From assembly GCA_963974125.1 (NCBI GenBank), contig CAXBCH010000012.1, forward strand, positions 34,695 to 98,694: 64,000 nt of DNA. Reading direction: 5' to 3'. Positions within the stretch are counted from its first letter, which is position 1. The number at the start of each line of letters is the position of its first letter. The translations under genes and the position numbers were made by a program. Source of the DNA: Haliea sp963974125. Its GTDB lineage: Bacteria; Pseudomonadota; Gammaproteobacteria; Pseudomonadales; Halieaceae. This document shows positions 18,274 to 26,052 of the stretch, in pieces. Under the pieces are notes generated by a model. It did no database searches. It saw only the letters and a program-made list of their open reading frames with translations, and was not told the origin of the DNA.

Positions 18274-18458
18274 TGGCAGCAACAATAAAAATAACACCAA
18301 ACGCCGCAATAACAATAACAGAGATACTATGGACCTGGACGGGGAAGAATTCTTCCCCCTCAATTTCAGGCCTGACGGCTTTAACAAAAACAATAGCATT
18401 GCCCGCATAACAATAATGTTCAACTGTGACCTGGATGGGGAAGGCAGCTGTCTTCCCC
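18274..18458 (+). ncRNA. crcZ: CrcZ-like Hfq/Crc-sequestering small RNA
   Basis: Non-coding stretch between cbrB and pcnB, the location of crcZ in Pseudomonas. It contains four clusters of the Hfq/Crc motif AAnAAnAA: 18281-18294, 18308-18318, 18383-18393 and 18409-18416. Two stem-loops are present, the perfect palindrome GGGGAAGAATTCTTCCCC (18341-18358) and GGGGAAG/CTTCCCC (18437-18443 with 18452-18458), each preceded by GACCTGGA. CrcZ binds Hfq-Crc when poor carbon sources activate CbrAB, releasing catabolic mRNAs from repression. The 3' end is uncertain; there is no U-run after the second hairpin, and the RNA could extend to the T-run at 18524-18528. No convincing ORF is present. Confidence 0.78.
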
Positions 18459-18552
18459 GTCACTTGCTTCCCGTTGCTCTCCCACCTCACCGGAATCGAG
18501 CCTTTGTGCTAAACTGCGCCCTGTTTTTCGTCTCGCACAAGGCAACTATCGC

Positions 18553-19863
18553 TTGAAGGTCATAGCCAGGGATCAGCACTGCATATCCCGCAGGAACATC
18601 AGTGACGGCGCACTGAAAGTCATGGCGCGGCTGCGCAGCAGCGGCCACCAGGCCTATCTTGTCGGCGGCGCCGTGCGCGACCTCCTGCTGGGCGGCCACC
18701 CCAAGGACTTCGATATCGCCACCGATGCCACGCCGGAGGAAGTGCACGCGATATTCCGCAATTCACGCATCATCGGCCGTCGCTTCCGCATCGTCCATGT
18801 GCGTTTCGGGCGCGAAGTCATCGAAGTCACCACGTTCCGCGGCCACCATGACAGCGAACCGGACTCCGGTCGCGGCAAGGCCCAGTCACACCAGTCCGAT
18901 CAGGGCCTGTTGCTGCGCGACAATGTGTTCGGCACGCTGGAAGAGGATGCCGTCCGCCGCGACCTCACGGTGAACGCCCTCTATTACGACTCTGCGAGCT
19001 TCGCCGTCTATGACCACGTCCACGGCATGCAGGACCTGGAACAGCGCAGCGTTTGCATCATCGGCGACCCGGAGGTCCGCTTCCGCGAAGATCCCGTGCG
19101 CATGCTGCGGGTGGCGCGGTTTGCCGCCAAACTGGAATTCACTATCGAGCAGGAGACCGCGGCCGCGATACCGCGCTGCGCCCATCTGCTGCGGGAAATC
19201 CCCTCCGCGCGGCTGTTTGACGAATTCCTGAAGCTGTTCTTCTCCGGCTATGCCGAACGCACCCTGGAGGCACTGCTGGAGAACGATCTGCTGCGCTACC
19301 TGTTCCCGGACAGCGACTATGAAATCCGCCAGGACGACGTAGCCATGGCCCTGGTGCAGGCTGCGATGCGCAGCACCGACCTGCGCATCCAGGCCGACAA
19401 GTCGGTCACGCCCGCCTTTTTGCTGGCAGCCCTGCTGTGGCCCGTGACCGACCGCCTCGCGGAGCAGTTGCGCGATCGCGGCGATCCGCCCATGACGGCA
19501 ATGCACAACGCCGCGCAACAGGTTATCGCCAGCGCCCTGCAGACCCTGTCCATTCCCCGCCGCTTCAGCATGCCGATGCGCGAGATCTGGGAGTTCCAGT
19601 TGCGCCTGCAGCGGGGCAACACCCGCAAGGCCCGGGAACTGCTGCAGAACCGGCGCTTCCGTGCGGCCTACGATTTCCTGCTGCTGCGCGAGCAGGCCGG
19701 CGAAGAGACCGGGGATGTGGGCGCGTTCTGGACCGAACTCCAGACCCTGCCGGAGAACCAGAACCTGCCCATGCTTGACAGCGGCAGCGAAGAGGCAGGC
19801 GATGGCCCCGGTGGCCGCCCGCGCCGGCGCCGCCCGCGCAAGCGACGCCCCGCAACGTCCTGA
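18553..19863 (+). CDS. pcnB: Poly(A) polymerase I
   Basis: 436 aa. It adds 3' poly(A) tails to RNA, promoting decay. The nucleotidyltransferase core is LVGGAVRDLLLG...KDFDIATDA (the catalytic Asp pair), followed by FRIVHVRFGREVIEVTTFRG and EDAVRRDLTVNALYYD. The C-terminus is basic (RPRRRRPRKRRP), as in PcnB rather than in CCA-adding enzymes. The apparent start is TTG before KVIARDQHCISRRNISD, which matches the family N-terminus; E. coli pcnB also uses a rare start codon. The stop overlaps the folK ATG (TGATG). Confidence 0.93.
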   Translation: MKVIARDQHCISRRNISDGALKVMARLRSSGHQAYLVGGAVRDLLLGGHPKDFDIATDATPEEVHAIFRNSRIIGRRFRIVHVRFGREVIEVTTFRGHHDSEPDSGRGKAQSHQSDQGLLLRDNVFGTLEEDAVRRDLTVNALYYDSASFAVYDHVHGMQDLEQRSVCIIGDPEVRFREDPVRMLRVARFAAKLEFTIEQETAAAIPRCAHLLREIPSARLFDEFLKLFFSGYAERTLEALLENDLLRYLFPDSDYEIRQDDVAMALVQAAMRSTDLRIQADKSVTPAFLLAALLWPVTDRLAEQLRDRGDPPMTAMHNAAQQVIASALQTLSIPRRFSMPMREIWEFQLRLQRGNTRKARELLQNRRFRAAYDFLLLREQAGEETGDVGAFWTELQTLPENQNLPMLDSGSEEAGDGPGGRPRRRRPRKRRPATS

Positions 19864-20372
19864 TGCCGATCGCCTACGTCGCGCTGGGCAGCAACCTCGA
19901 CAACCCGGCACAGCAGTTGCAGGCTGCCTGCGACGCCATGGCGACAGAGGCAGATATCCGCATCATTGCCGGCTCCTCGGTGGTTCGCAGCGCCGCCGTA
20001 GGCCCCGGTCCACAGCCCGACTACCTCAATGCCGTCGTGGCCATCGATACCTCGCTGCCGGCAGAGGTCCTGCTGGACCGATTGCAGGCGATGGAGCAGG
20101 CCCAAGGCCGGGAGCGCAGCGTCCGCTGGGGTCCACGCACCCTGGACCTGGACCTGCTGCTGTACGGCGACCGGCAGATCTGCTCGTCCAGGCTACAGGT
20201 GCCGCACCCGGCGATGGCGCAGCGCCACTTCGTCCTTTATCCTCTCGCCGAGCTGTGCCCTTCCGACCTGGTACTGCCTTCCGGGGAGACGCTGGCAGCG
20301 CTGCTGTCCCGGTGCCCGGCGGACGGACTCGCAGACAGCGGCATTACCCTTGATTATCACCTGCAGCACTGA
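19863..20372 (+). CDS. folK: 2-amino-4-hydroxy-6-hydroxymethyldihydropteridine pyrophosphokinase
   Basis: 169 aa HPPK. It transfers pyrophosphate from ATP to hydroxymethyldihydropterin in folate synthesis, feeding FolP (encoded at 54.4 kb in this window). The family motifs YVALGSNLDNP, RWGPRTLDLDLLLYGD and the C-terminal HPAMAQRHFVLYPLAE are complete. It is coupled to pcnB by a one-base stop/start overlap, the usual pcnB-folK arrangement. Confidence 0.95.
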   Translation: MPIAYVALGSNLDNPAQQLQAACDAMATEADIRIIAGSSVVRSAAVGPGPQPDYLNAVVAIDTSLPAEVLLDRLQAMEQAQGRERSVRWGPRTLDLDLLLYGDRQICSSRLQVPHPAMAQRHFVLYPLAELCPSDLVLPSGETLAALLSRCPADGLADSGITLDYHLQH

Positions 20373-20386
20373 CGGGAGTTCCGGCC

Positions 20387-21070
20387 TTGAACGCAGACAA
20401 GCCGCCAACCGGCGTTGACCTGAAAGGCCGCAGTCCGCCGCCCTATATTGCCGTGGAGGGCCCGATCGGGGTGGGCAAGACCACCCTCGCCCGCCGTCTG
20501 GCCGGCACCTTTGGCCACCAGACCCTGCTGGAGGACGCGGACCACAATCCGTTTCTCGAGCGCTTCTACCGCAACCGCCGCCAGGCCGCCCTGGCCACAC
20601 AGCTGTTCTTCCTGTTCCAGCGCGCGCAAAAGATCGAGGACCAGCGGCAAAAGGACATCTTCGCGCCCGTACAGGTAGCGGATTTCCTGATCGAAAAGGA
20701 TCCGCTGTTTGCCCGCGTCAATCTGGACAGCGACGAGTTCCAGCTGTACCAGAAAGTCTACCAGCAGTTGCTGATCGAACCGCCGCGACCGGACCTCGTG
20801 GTGTACCTGCAGGCGCCCACCGATGTACTCCTGGACCGCATCAAGGCCCGTGGCATTGCCCACGAAAAGGCCATTGAACGCGACTATCTGGAGCGCCTGA
20901 ACGAAGTGTACAGTGAGTTTTTTCTGTATTACGATGATGCTCCGCTGCTGATCGTCAATGCCAGCGAGATCGATCTGGCCAATGACGAACAGGATTATCG
21001 GCATCTGGTCGACTATCTGCTGGACATTCGCAGCGGCCGCCACTACTTCAATCCCACGTTCTTTGGATAA
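20387..21070 (+). CDS. Deoxynucleoside kinase family protein
   Basis: 227 aa. The P-loop EGPIGVGKTTLARRL lies near residue 25. The dNK core follows: LLEDADHNPFLERFY, VADFLIEKDPLFA and YLQAPTDVLLDRIKARG with the LID arginine region. It phosphorylates deoxynucleosides or related small substrates with ATP. It sits in the pcnB-folK-panB-panC cluster as in many gammaproteobacteria, where the exact substrate is not established. The start is TTG with GGGAG 8 nt upstream, and the TAA overlaps the panB ATG (TAATG). Confidence 0.85.
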   Translation: MNADKPPTGVDLKGRSPPPYIAVEGPIGVGKTTLARRLAGTFGHQTLLEDADHNPFLERFYRNRRQAALATQLFFLFQRAQKIEDQRQKDIFAPVQVADFLIEKDPLFARVNLDSDEFQLYQKVYQQLLIEPPRPDLVVYLQAPTDVLLDRIKARGIAHEKAIERDYLERLNEVYSEFFLYYDDAPLLIVNASEIDLANDEQDYRHLVDYLLDIRSGRHYFNPTFFG

Positions 21071-21870
21071 TGCGACGCATGGGCAAGATCACCATTAGCA
21101 CCCTGGACAAGTTGAAGGCGGCGGGAGAGAAATTCGTCTGCATCACGGCGTATGACGCCACTTTTGCCCGCCTGGTCTCGGAAGCGGGCGCGGAGACCAT
21201 TCTCGTCGGCGACTCCCTGGGGATGGTTTTGCAGGGCCACGACAGTACTATCCCGGTGACCGTCGACCACATGGTCTACCACACCGAGTGCGTGTGTCGC
21301 GGTGCCCCCGATTCACTGGTGATTGCCGACCTTCCCTTCATGGGCCACGCCACCCCCGAGGTGACCATGGTCAATGCCGCGCGGCTGATGCGCGCGGGCG
21401 CGCAGATGGTCAAGATCGAGGGCGGCACCTGGCTGTCCGATACCATTTCCATGCTGGTGGAGCGCGGCATACCGGTCTGTGCCCACCTGGGCCTGACCCC
21501 GCAGTCGGTGAACGCGATCGGGGGCTTCAGGGTCCAGGGCCGCACCCCGAAGGAAGCCAAATCGATCCTGGCGGACGCAGTGGAGATCCAGGACGCGGGC
21601 GCCAGCCTGCTGGTACTGGAGTGTGTTCCCGCCCATTTGGCGACCGACATCAGCGACAAGCTCGACATCCCGGTGATCGGTATCGGCGCCGGCCCCGGCA
21701 CCGACGCCCAGGTGCTGGTCATGCACGACCTGCTGGGCCTTTCCAGCCACAGCGCCCGCTTCGTGCAGAACTTCATGCAGGGCAGCGACAGCATCCAGGC
21801 CGCCCTGCAGGCCTTTGTCACGGCAGTCAAATCCGGCACCTATCCGCGCGCAGAACACACCTATAGCTAG
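21070..21870 (+). CDS. panB: 3-methyl-2-oxobutanoate hydroxymethyltransferase
   Basis: 266 aa (263 if the ATG at 21079 is used; both lie within the coupled region). It makes ketopantoate from 2-oxoisovalerate and methylene-THF, the first step of pantothenate and CoA synthesis. Motifs: CITAYDATFARL, LVGDSLGMVLQGHDST (metal-binding Asp), ADLPFMGHATPE, MVKIEGG, AHLGLTPQSVNAIGG and GIGAGPGTDAQVLV. It is followed by panC after 141 nt. panD is not in the window. Confidence 0.96.
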   Translation: MRRMGKITISTLDKLKAAGEKFVCITAYDATFARLVSEAGAETILVGDSLGMVLQGHDSTIPVTVDHMVYHTECVCRGAPDSLVIADLPFMGHATPEVTMVNAARLMRAGAQMVKIEGGTWLSDTISMLVERGIPVCAHLGLTPQSVNAIGGFRVQGRTPKEAKSILADAVEIQDAGASLLVLECVPAHLATDISDKLDIPVIGIGAGPGTDAQVLVMHDLLGLSSHSARFVQNFMQGSDSIQAALQAFVTAVKSGTYPRAEHTYS

Positions 21871-22011
21871 TGCCCCTAAAGCCATTGCCCGGGGCATTCC
21901 CTTGGGGCATACTGCCGGTCCGCTCGCGAACCGGCAACGGTTCCCGGCACTCGACGACCAGCTTGTTCCGGTCTTGCGTCGCCCTTACCGTGTTACGGGG
22001 GTCATGTAGAT

Positions 22012-22896
22012 ATGCGAACTTACACCAGTATTGCACCGCTGCAGTCGGCTCTCCGGAGCTGCCGCCAACAGGACCAGCGTATCGCCTTTGTGCCGACGAT
22101 GGGTAACCTGCATGAGGGTCATTTGCAGCTTGTACGACGGGCACGACAGCTCGCGGACGTCGTGATTGTCAGCATATTCGTCAATCCCCTGCAGTTCGGT
22201 CCCAGCGAAGACCTGGACGCCTACCCCCGCACCCTGGCGGCGGACAAGGAAAAACTGTTCAGCGAAGGCGTGCATTACCTGTTCGTGCCTGAAGTCGGTG
22301 AAATGTACCCCGAGGGCATGGCGCTGCAGACCCAGGTCCAGGTGCCCGACCTGTCGGAAACCCTGTGCGGCAGCAGCCGCCCCGGCCACTTCACCGGTGT
22401 GACTACGGTGGTCAGCAAGCTGTTCAATATCGTGCAGCCCGATGTGGCGGTATTCGGCGAGAAGGATTTCCAGCAGCTGTCGATCATCCGCAAGATGGTG
22501 CAGGATCTGTGCATGCCCATTCACATTGAGGGCGTGGCCACCGCGCGCGATACCGACGGCCTGGCGAAAAGCTCCCGCAACGGCTATCTGTCACCCGAGC
22601 AGCGCCAGCTGGCGCCGCTGATCCACGATACCCTGGTCGGCTGCCGCGACGCCATTGCCTGCGGTTTCGACAATTTTCTGCAGCTGGAGTCACATGCCCG
22701 CATGCAGCTGCTGCAGGCCGGTTTCGAACCGGACTATTTCGCCATCCGCGACGCCCGCACCCTGCGCGCGGTCAACGAAAATACCGAAGAGGTCGCCATT
22801 CTCGCCGCCGCCCGCCTCGGTTCCACCCGTCTGATCGACAACGTCAGGCTGAACCTGAACCCGGTATCCGACTGGGGCATGCTCGCCTCACCCTGA
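22012..22896 (+). CDS. panC: Pantothenate synthetase
   Basis: 294 aa. It condenses pantoate and beta-alanine with ATP via pantoyl-adenylate. The HIGH-type ATP motif is PTMGNLHEGHLQLVRRA, followed by FVNPLQFGPSEDLDAYPRT and VFGEKDFQQL, and the second signature is KSSRNGYLSPEQR. An in-frame VASPR-like tail (GMLASP) ends the protein. It faces the TPP-enzyme gene tail to tail with only 4 nt between stops, so the two transcripts must overlap or terminate inside each other. Confidence 0.96.
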   Translation: MRTYTSIAPLQSALRSCRQQDQRIAFVPTMGNLHEGHLQLVRRARQLADVVIVSIFVNPLQFGPSEDLDAYPRTLAADKEKLFSEGVHYLFVPEVGEMYPEGMALQTQVQVPDLSETLCGSSRPGHFTGVTTVVSKLFNIVQPDVAVFGEKDFQQLSIIRKMVQDLCMPIHIEGVATARDTDGLAKSSRNGYLSPEQRQLAPLIHDTLVGCRDAIACGFDNFLQLESHARMQLLQAGFEPDYFAIRDARTLRAVNENTEEVAILAAARLGSTRLIDNVRLNLNPVSDWGMLASP

Positions 22897-22900
22897 ACCC

Positions 22901-24463
22901 TCAGAGCGCCAGCGGTGGTATGCGGGCGTCGATCAGATGCGGCCCCCGACCCCGCAGCGCTGTTTCCAGCTGCTGATTGAATTCTTCCGAGGTTCTGGCA
23001 CAGCTGGCGCTGACACCCATGCCCTGGGCCATGGCGACAAAATCCATGTCCGGGCTGCCGATGTCCAGGGAGCTGGCGGCCTTGGGTCCGGGCTTGCCGC
23101 CGCGGGCGCCGGTGCGCAGGAATTCCAGCTCCAGAATGCTGTACTTGCGGTTGTTGAACAGCACCACCGTGATATCCAGATGCTCGCGCGCCATGGTCCA
23201 CAGGGCCTGGATGGTGTACATCGCGCTGCCGTCCCCCTCCAGGCAGATCACCTTGCGCTCGGGGCAGGCCAGCGCCGCACCCACGGCGGCGGGCAGACCC
23301 CAGCCGATCGAGCCCCCGGTCTGGTTGAGCCAGTCGTGGGGCTGGGCATTGGCCGTGAGCGGGAAGCAGGCCAGGCCCGCGGTGATGCCCTCGTCGACCA
23401 CAATGGCATCTTCGGGCAGCAAGTGGGCCAGCGCCAGGGCCACCGAATTGGCGTCCAGTGCACCGCCGGGCAGCTCCGGCAGCTCCAGGGGGTGCACCTG
23501 CGGCACCGCGTCCACGGCATCCAGGGACTCCAGCAGGGTTTCCAGCGCCAGCTCGATGGCATCGTCCGGGCCGGCAAGCTCCAGTTGCTCACAGGCGTCC
23601 GGCGCAATCGCGCTGGCCACGCCCGGGTAGGCGAAAAACGAGACCGGGCTGTCCGCGCCCACCAGGATCAGCTGCTCCAGGTCCTTGAGACTGTCGATAG
23701 CAAGCTCCGCCAGGTAGGGCAAGCGCTCCACCATGCCGGTACCGGCACCCCGGCGCACCCGGCTGGGGAAGGTCTCGGTCAGTATCCGGGCCCCGGTGGC
23801 CACGCCAATGCGACTGGCCAGCAGCGTCACCTCGCCGCTGATCTCGCGGCCACCCAGCATGATCGCGGTGCGCTTGCCTGACTGCAGCATCGCCAGCGCC
23901 TGCTGCAGGCGCGCGGCCGCGACCGGAGCAGGCGCGGCAACCGCGACTGCGGGCTCGGCACCGCCGGGATTATCCCCCCAGGACACATCCGCCGGGAGCA
24001 CCAGGGTGGCTATCCGGCCAATCCCCGCCTGGCGCACCGCTTCCGCGGCATCTTTGGCAATCGCATCCGCGGCCCCGGAAGAGTGCACCCAGTGCGACAC
24101 CGGCGCGGCAATACCGGCGATATCCGAGGTCAGGGGGGCGTCATACTGCAGGTGGTAGGTCGCATGGTCGCCGACGATGTTGACCATGGGCACGTGGCCC
24201 TTTTTGGCGTTGTGGATATTGGCCAGGGCATTGCCCAGTCCCGGGCCAAGGTGCAACAAGGTAGCGGCCGGGCTGCCGGTCATGCGCGCGTAGCCATCCG
24301 CGGCACCGCTGACCACGCCCTCGAACAGGCACAGCACACAGCGCATGCCCTCGACTTCGTCGAGGGCGGCGACGAAATGCATCTCCGAGGTTCCGGGGTT
24401 GGTAAAACATATCCTGACGCCGTTGTTGACCAGCGTCGCGATCAGGCTCTCTGCACCATTCAT
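22901..24463 (-). CDS. Thiamine-pyrophosphate-dependent enzyme, acetolactate synthase/benzoylformate decarboxylase type
   Basis: 520 aa. The N-terminal domain has FTNPGTSEMHF and the cofactor-activating Glu in CLFEGVVSGAADGYARMTG. The C-terminal TPP-binding motif runs from EGDGSAMYTIQALWT to VLFNN. It is often annotated as an acetolactate synthase large subunit, but no regulatory subunit is nearby. The shorter middle domain and the permease partner suggest a catabolic 2-oxoacid decarboxylase or lyase; the substrate is unknown. The open frame extends 300 codons upstream of this ATG, but that part overlaps the divergent permease gene. GGAAGAATACGA provides the ribosome site. Confidence 0.82.
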   Translation of the reverse strand: MNGAESLIATLVNNGVRICFTNPGTSEMHFVAALDEVEGMRCVLCLFEGVVSGAADGYARMTGSPAATLLHLGPGLGNALANIHNAKKGHVPMVNIVGDHATYHLQYDAPLTSDIAGIAAPVSHWVHSSGAADAIAKDAAEAVRQAGIGRIATLVLPADVSWGDNPGGAEPAVAVAAPAPVAAARLQQALAMLQSGKRTAIMLGGREISGEVTLLASRIGVATGARILTETFPSRVRRGAGTGMVERLPYLAELAIDSLKDLEQLILVGADSPVSFFAYPGVASAIAPDACEQLELAGPDDAIELALETLLESLDAVDAVPQVHPLELPELPGGALDANSVALALAHLLPEDAIVVDEGITAGLACFPLTANAQPHDWLNQTGGSIGWGLPAAVGAALACPERKVICLEGDGSAMYTIQALWTMAREHLDITVVLFNNRKYSILELEFLRTGARGGKPGPKAASSLDIGSPDMDFVAMAQGMGVSASCARTSEEFNQQLETALRGRGPHLIDARIPPLAL

Positions 24464-24485
24464 TCGTATTCTTCCTGTCGGGTTG

Positions 24486-24499
24486 CGTGGCATGCCACG
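24486..24499. promoter_or_regulatory. Palindromic operator candidate between divergent genes
   Basis: CGTGGCATGCCACG is a perfect 14-bp palindrome in the 90-nt space between the TPP-enzyme gene (-) and the GntP permease gene (+). A second small palindrome, AGTATACT, lies at 24513-24520 and could contain a -10 element. No regulator gene is adjacent, so the binding protein is unknown. Confidence 0.45.
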
Positions 24500-24553
24500 G
24501 CTGCGAGCGCACAGTATACTGACACCCGGACAAGTATAAAAAGGAACATCCGC

Positions 24554-25936
24554 ATGACACTTGCGACCCTGACCGGCTACGCCGGTCTGCTGGCGGCGCT
24601 GGCGCTGTTGATCTGGCTGGCGCTGCGCGGCATCAATATCGTGTTTGCCGCGCTGCTGAGCGCGACCGTGGTCATCGTCAGCAATGGCCTCCCGGTCGCC
24701 GCGGGGCTCGGTGACTACTTCGCCTTTGGCCCCCTGGGCGCCTTTACCTTTGCCGGCCGCTTTTTCCTGCTGTTTGCCGCCGGCGCCATGTTCGGCCGCG
24801 TCATGGGCGACAGCCACGCCGCCTCCAGTATTGCCCTGGCCATGGTGCGACGGCTGGGGCCGACCCGGGTACTGTGGATAACGGTGCTCTCCACCGCCCT
24901 GCTCACCTATGGCGGCGTCGTCGTGTTCGTGGTGATCTTCGCCATGTACCCGCTGGGGGTAAAGCTGCTGCAGCAGGCGGATATTCCCAAACGCCTGTTT
25001 TGCGCGGCACTGGCCCTGGGGTCCGGGACCTTTACCCTCACCGCCCTTCCCGGTACCCCCTCCATCCACAACGTCATCTCCTCCGCCGCGCTGGGTACTG
25101 ACCTGTTCGCCGGCGGTTGGCTCGGTGCTCTCGGCAGCCTGATCATGTTCGGGCTGGGCATGTGGTATCTGGAGACCCAGCGCCACCGGGCCATCGCCAG
25201 CGGTGAAGGCTTCCAGCCCGGCCCCATGGACCGGCACATTGCCATCGACCCGGGCGAGAGCGGCTATCCACACTGGGCCCTGGCGTTGCTGCCACCGGCG
25301 CTGGTACTGGGAGCCATTTTGCTGCCGCGCGTGCTGACGGCCCTGCTCGGCGAGGGCACGGGCCCCGGATACCAACTGCTCGCCTTCGCTGCCTCACAGC
25401 CGGTGATCTGGCCCAGCCTGGCGCTGTTTGGCGGCACTCTGGTGGCGGTGCTGCTGTTCCGGGAAGTCCGGCACAAGGCCCTGCGCAGCATCGGCGAAGG
25501 TACCCAGGACTCGATCCTGCCGCTGATCAATACCGCGGCCGTAATCGGCTTTGGCGGCGTGGTGACCCACACCGAAGGCTTCCAGCAGTTCGCCCAGCTG
25601 ATGCTGGGCTCCGGCCTGCCGCCACTGCTGTCCATGTTCACCTCCATCAGCATGATTTCGGCGACCACCGGCTCCGCCTCCGGCGGCCTGCAGATCTTCA
25701 TGTCGACCATGGCGGACAGCTATCTGGCCATGGGCATTGAGCCGGCAACCCTGCACCGGCTGGCGACCATGGCGGCGGGCGGCTTCGATTCCCTGCCGCA
25801 CTGCGGGGCCGTGGTGGCCATGCTGACCATCACCGGGCTCAGCCACCGGGAGGCCTACCGGGATGTCGGGGTGGTGACGGTGGCGATTCCGGTAGTCGCC
25901 ACACTCGCCTGCATGCTGGTGGCCAGCCTGCTGTAG
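24554..25936 (+). CDS. GntP-family permease (gluconate/organic acid:H+ symporter type)
   Basis: 460 aa with 11-13 hydrophobic helices. The family features LTYGGVVVFVVIFAMYPLG, LPGTPSIHNVISSAALGTD and FDSLPHCGAVVAMLTITGLSH, typical of GntP transporters for gluconate, glycerate or related hydroxyacids, are present. AAGGA lies 9 nt before the ATG. The divergent TPP enzyme suggests that the imported acid, or its 2-oxoacid product, is the enzyme substrate (inference). A bidirectional terminator follows. Confidence 0.88.
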   Translation: MTLATLTGYAGLLAALALLIWLALRGINIVFAALLSATVVIVSNGLPVAAGLGDYFAFGPLGAFTFAGRFFLLFAAGAMFGRVMGDSHAASSIALAMVRRLGPTRVLWITVLSTALLTYGGVVVFVVIFAMYPLGVKLLQQADIPKRLFCAALALGSGTFTLTALPGTPSIHNVISSAALGTDLFAGGWLGALGSLIMFGLGMWYLETQRHRAIASGEGFQPGPMDRHIAIDPGESGYPHWALALLPPALVLGAILLPRVLTALLGEGTGPGYQLLAFAASQPVIWPSLALFGGTLVAVLLFREVRHKALRSIGEGTQDSILPLINTAAVIGFGGVVTHTEGFQQFAQLMLGSGLPPLLSMFTSISMISATTGSASGGLQIFMSTMADSYLAMGIEPATLHRLATMAAGGFDSLPHCGAVVAMLTITGLSHREAYRDVGVVTVAIPVVATLACMLVASLL

Positions 25937-25944
25937 ACAGGCAC

Positions 25945-25978
25945 AAAAAAGGGCGCCGAAGCGCCCTGATTTGCTTTT
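25945..25978. terminator. Bidirectional intrinsic terminator between gntP-type gene and pnp
   Basis: GGGCGC-CGAA-GCGCCC (25951-25966) is flanked by A6 on the left and TTGCTTTT on the right. It can stop transcripts from both converging genes. Confidence 0.85.
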
Positions 25979-25981
25979 ACT

Positions 25982-26052
25982 GTAGGAGCGCACTCTGTGC
26001 GCGATCGCCCGCGGAGCGGGCTCCCACAATCGCCCGCGGAGCGGGCTCCTAC
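25982..26052. repeat. REP-like palindromic element with two 24-bp units
   Basis: GTAGGAGC at 25982 and GCTCCTAC ending at 26052 bound the element. Inside are a GCGCACTCTGTGCGC hairpin and two copies of a 24-bp unit (26004-26027 and 26029-26052, one mismatch) containing CGCCCGCGGAGCGGGCTCC. This resembles the REP sequences common in Pseudomonas and relatives. The right end includes the pnp stop codon (26049-26051). Confidence 0.75.

Noticed and set aside
24464..25375. N-terminal extension of the TPP enzyme to 824 codons
   Set aside because: Lies antisense to the GntP permease gene; family start and ribosome site are at 24463.
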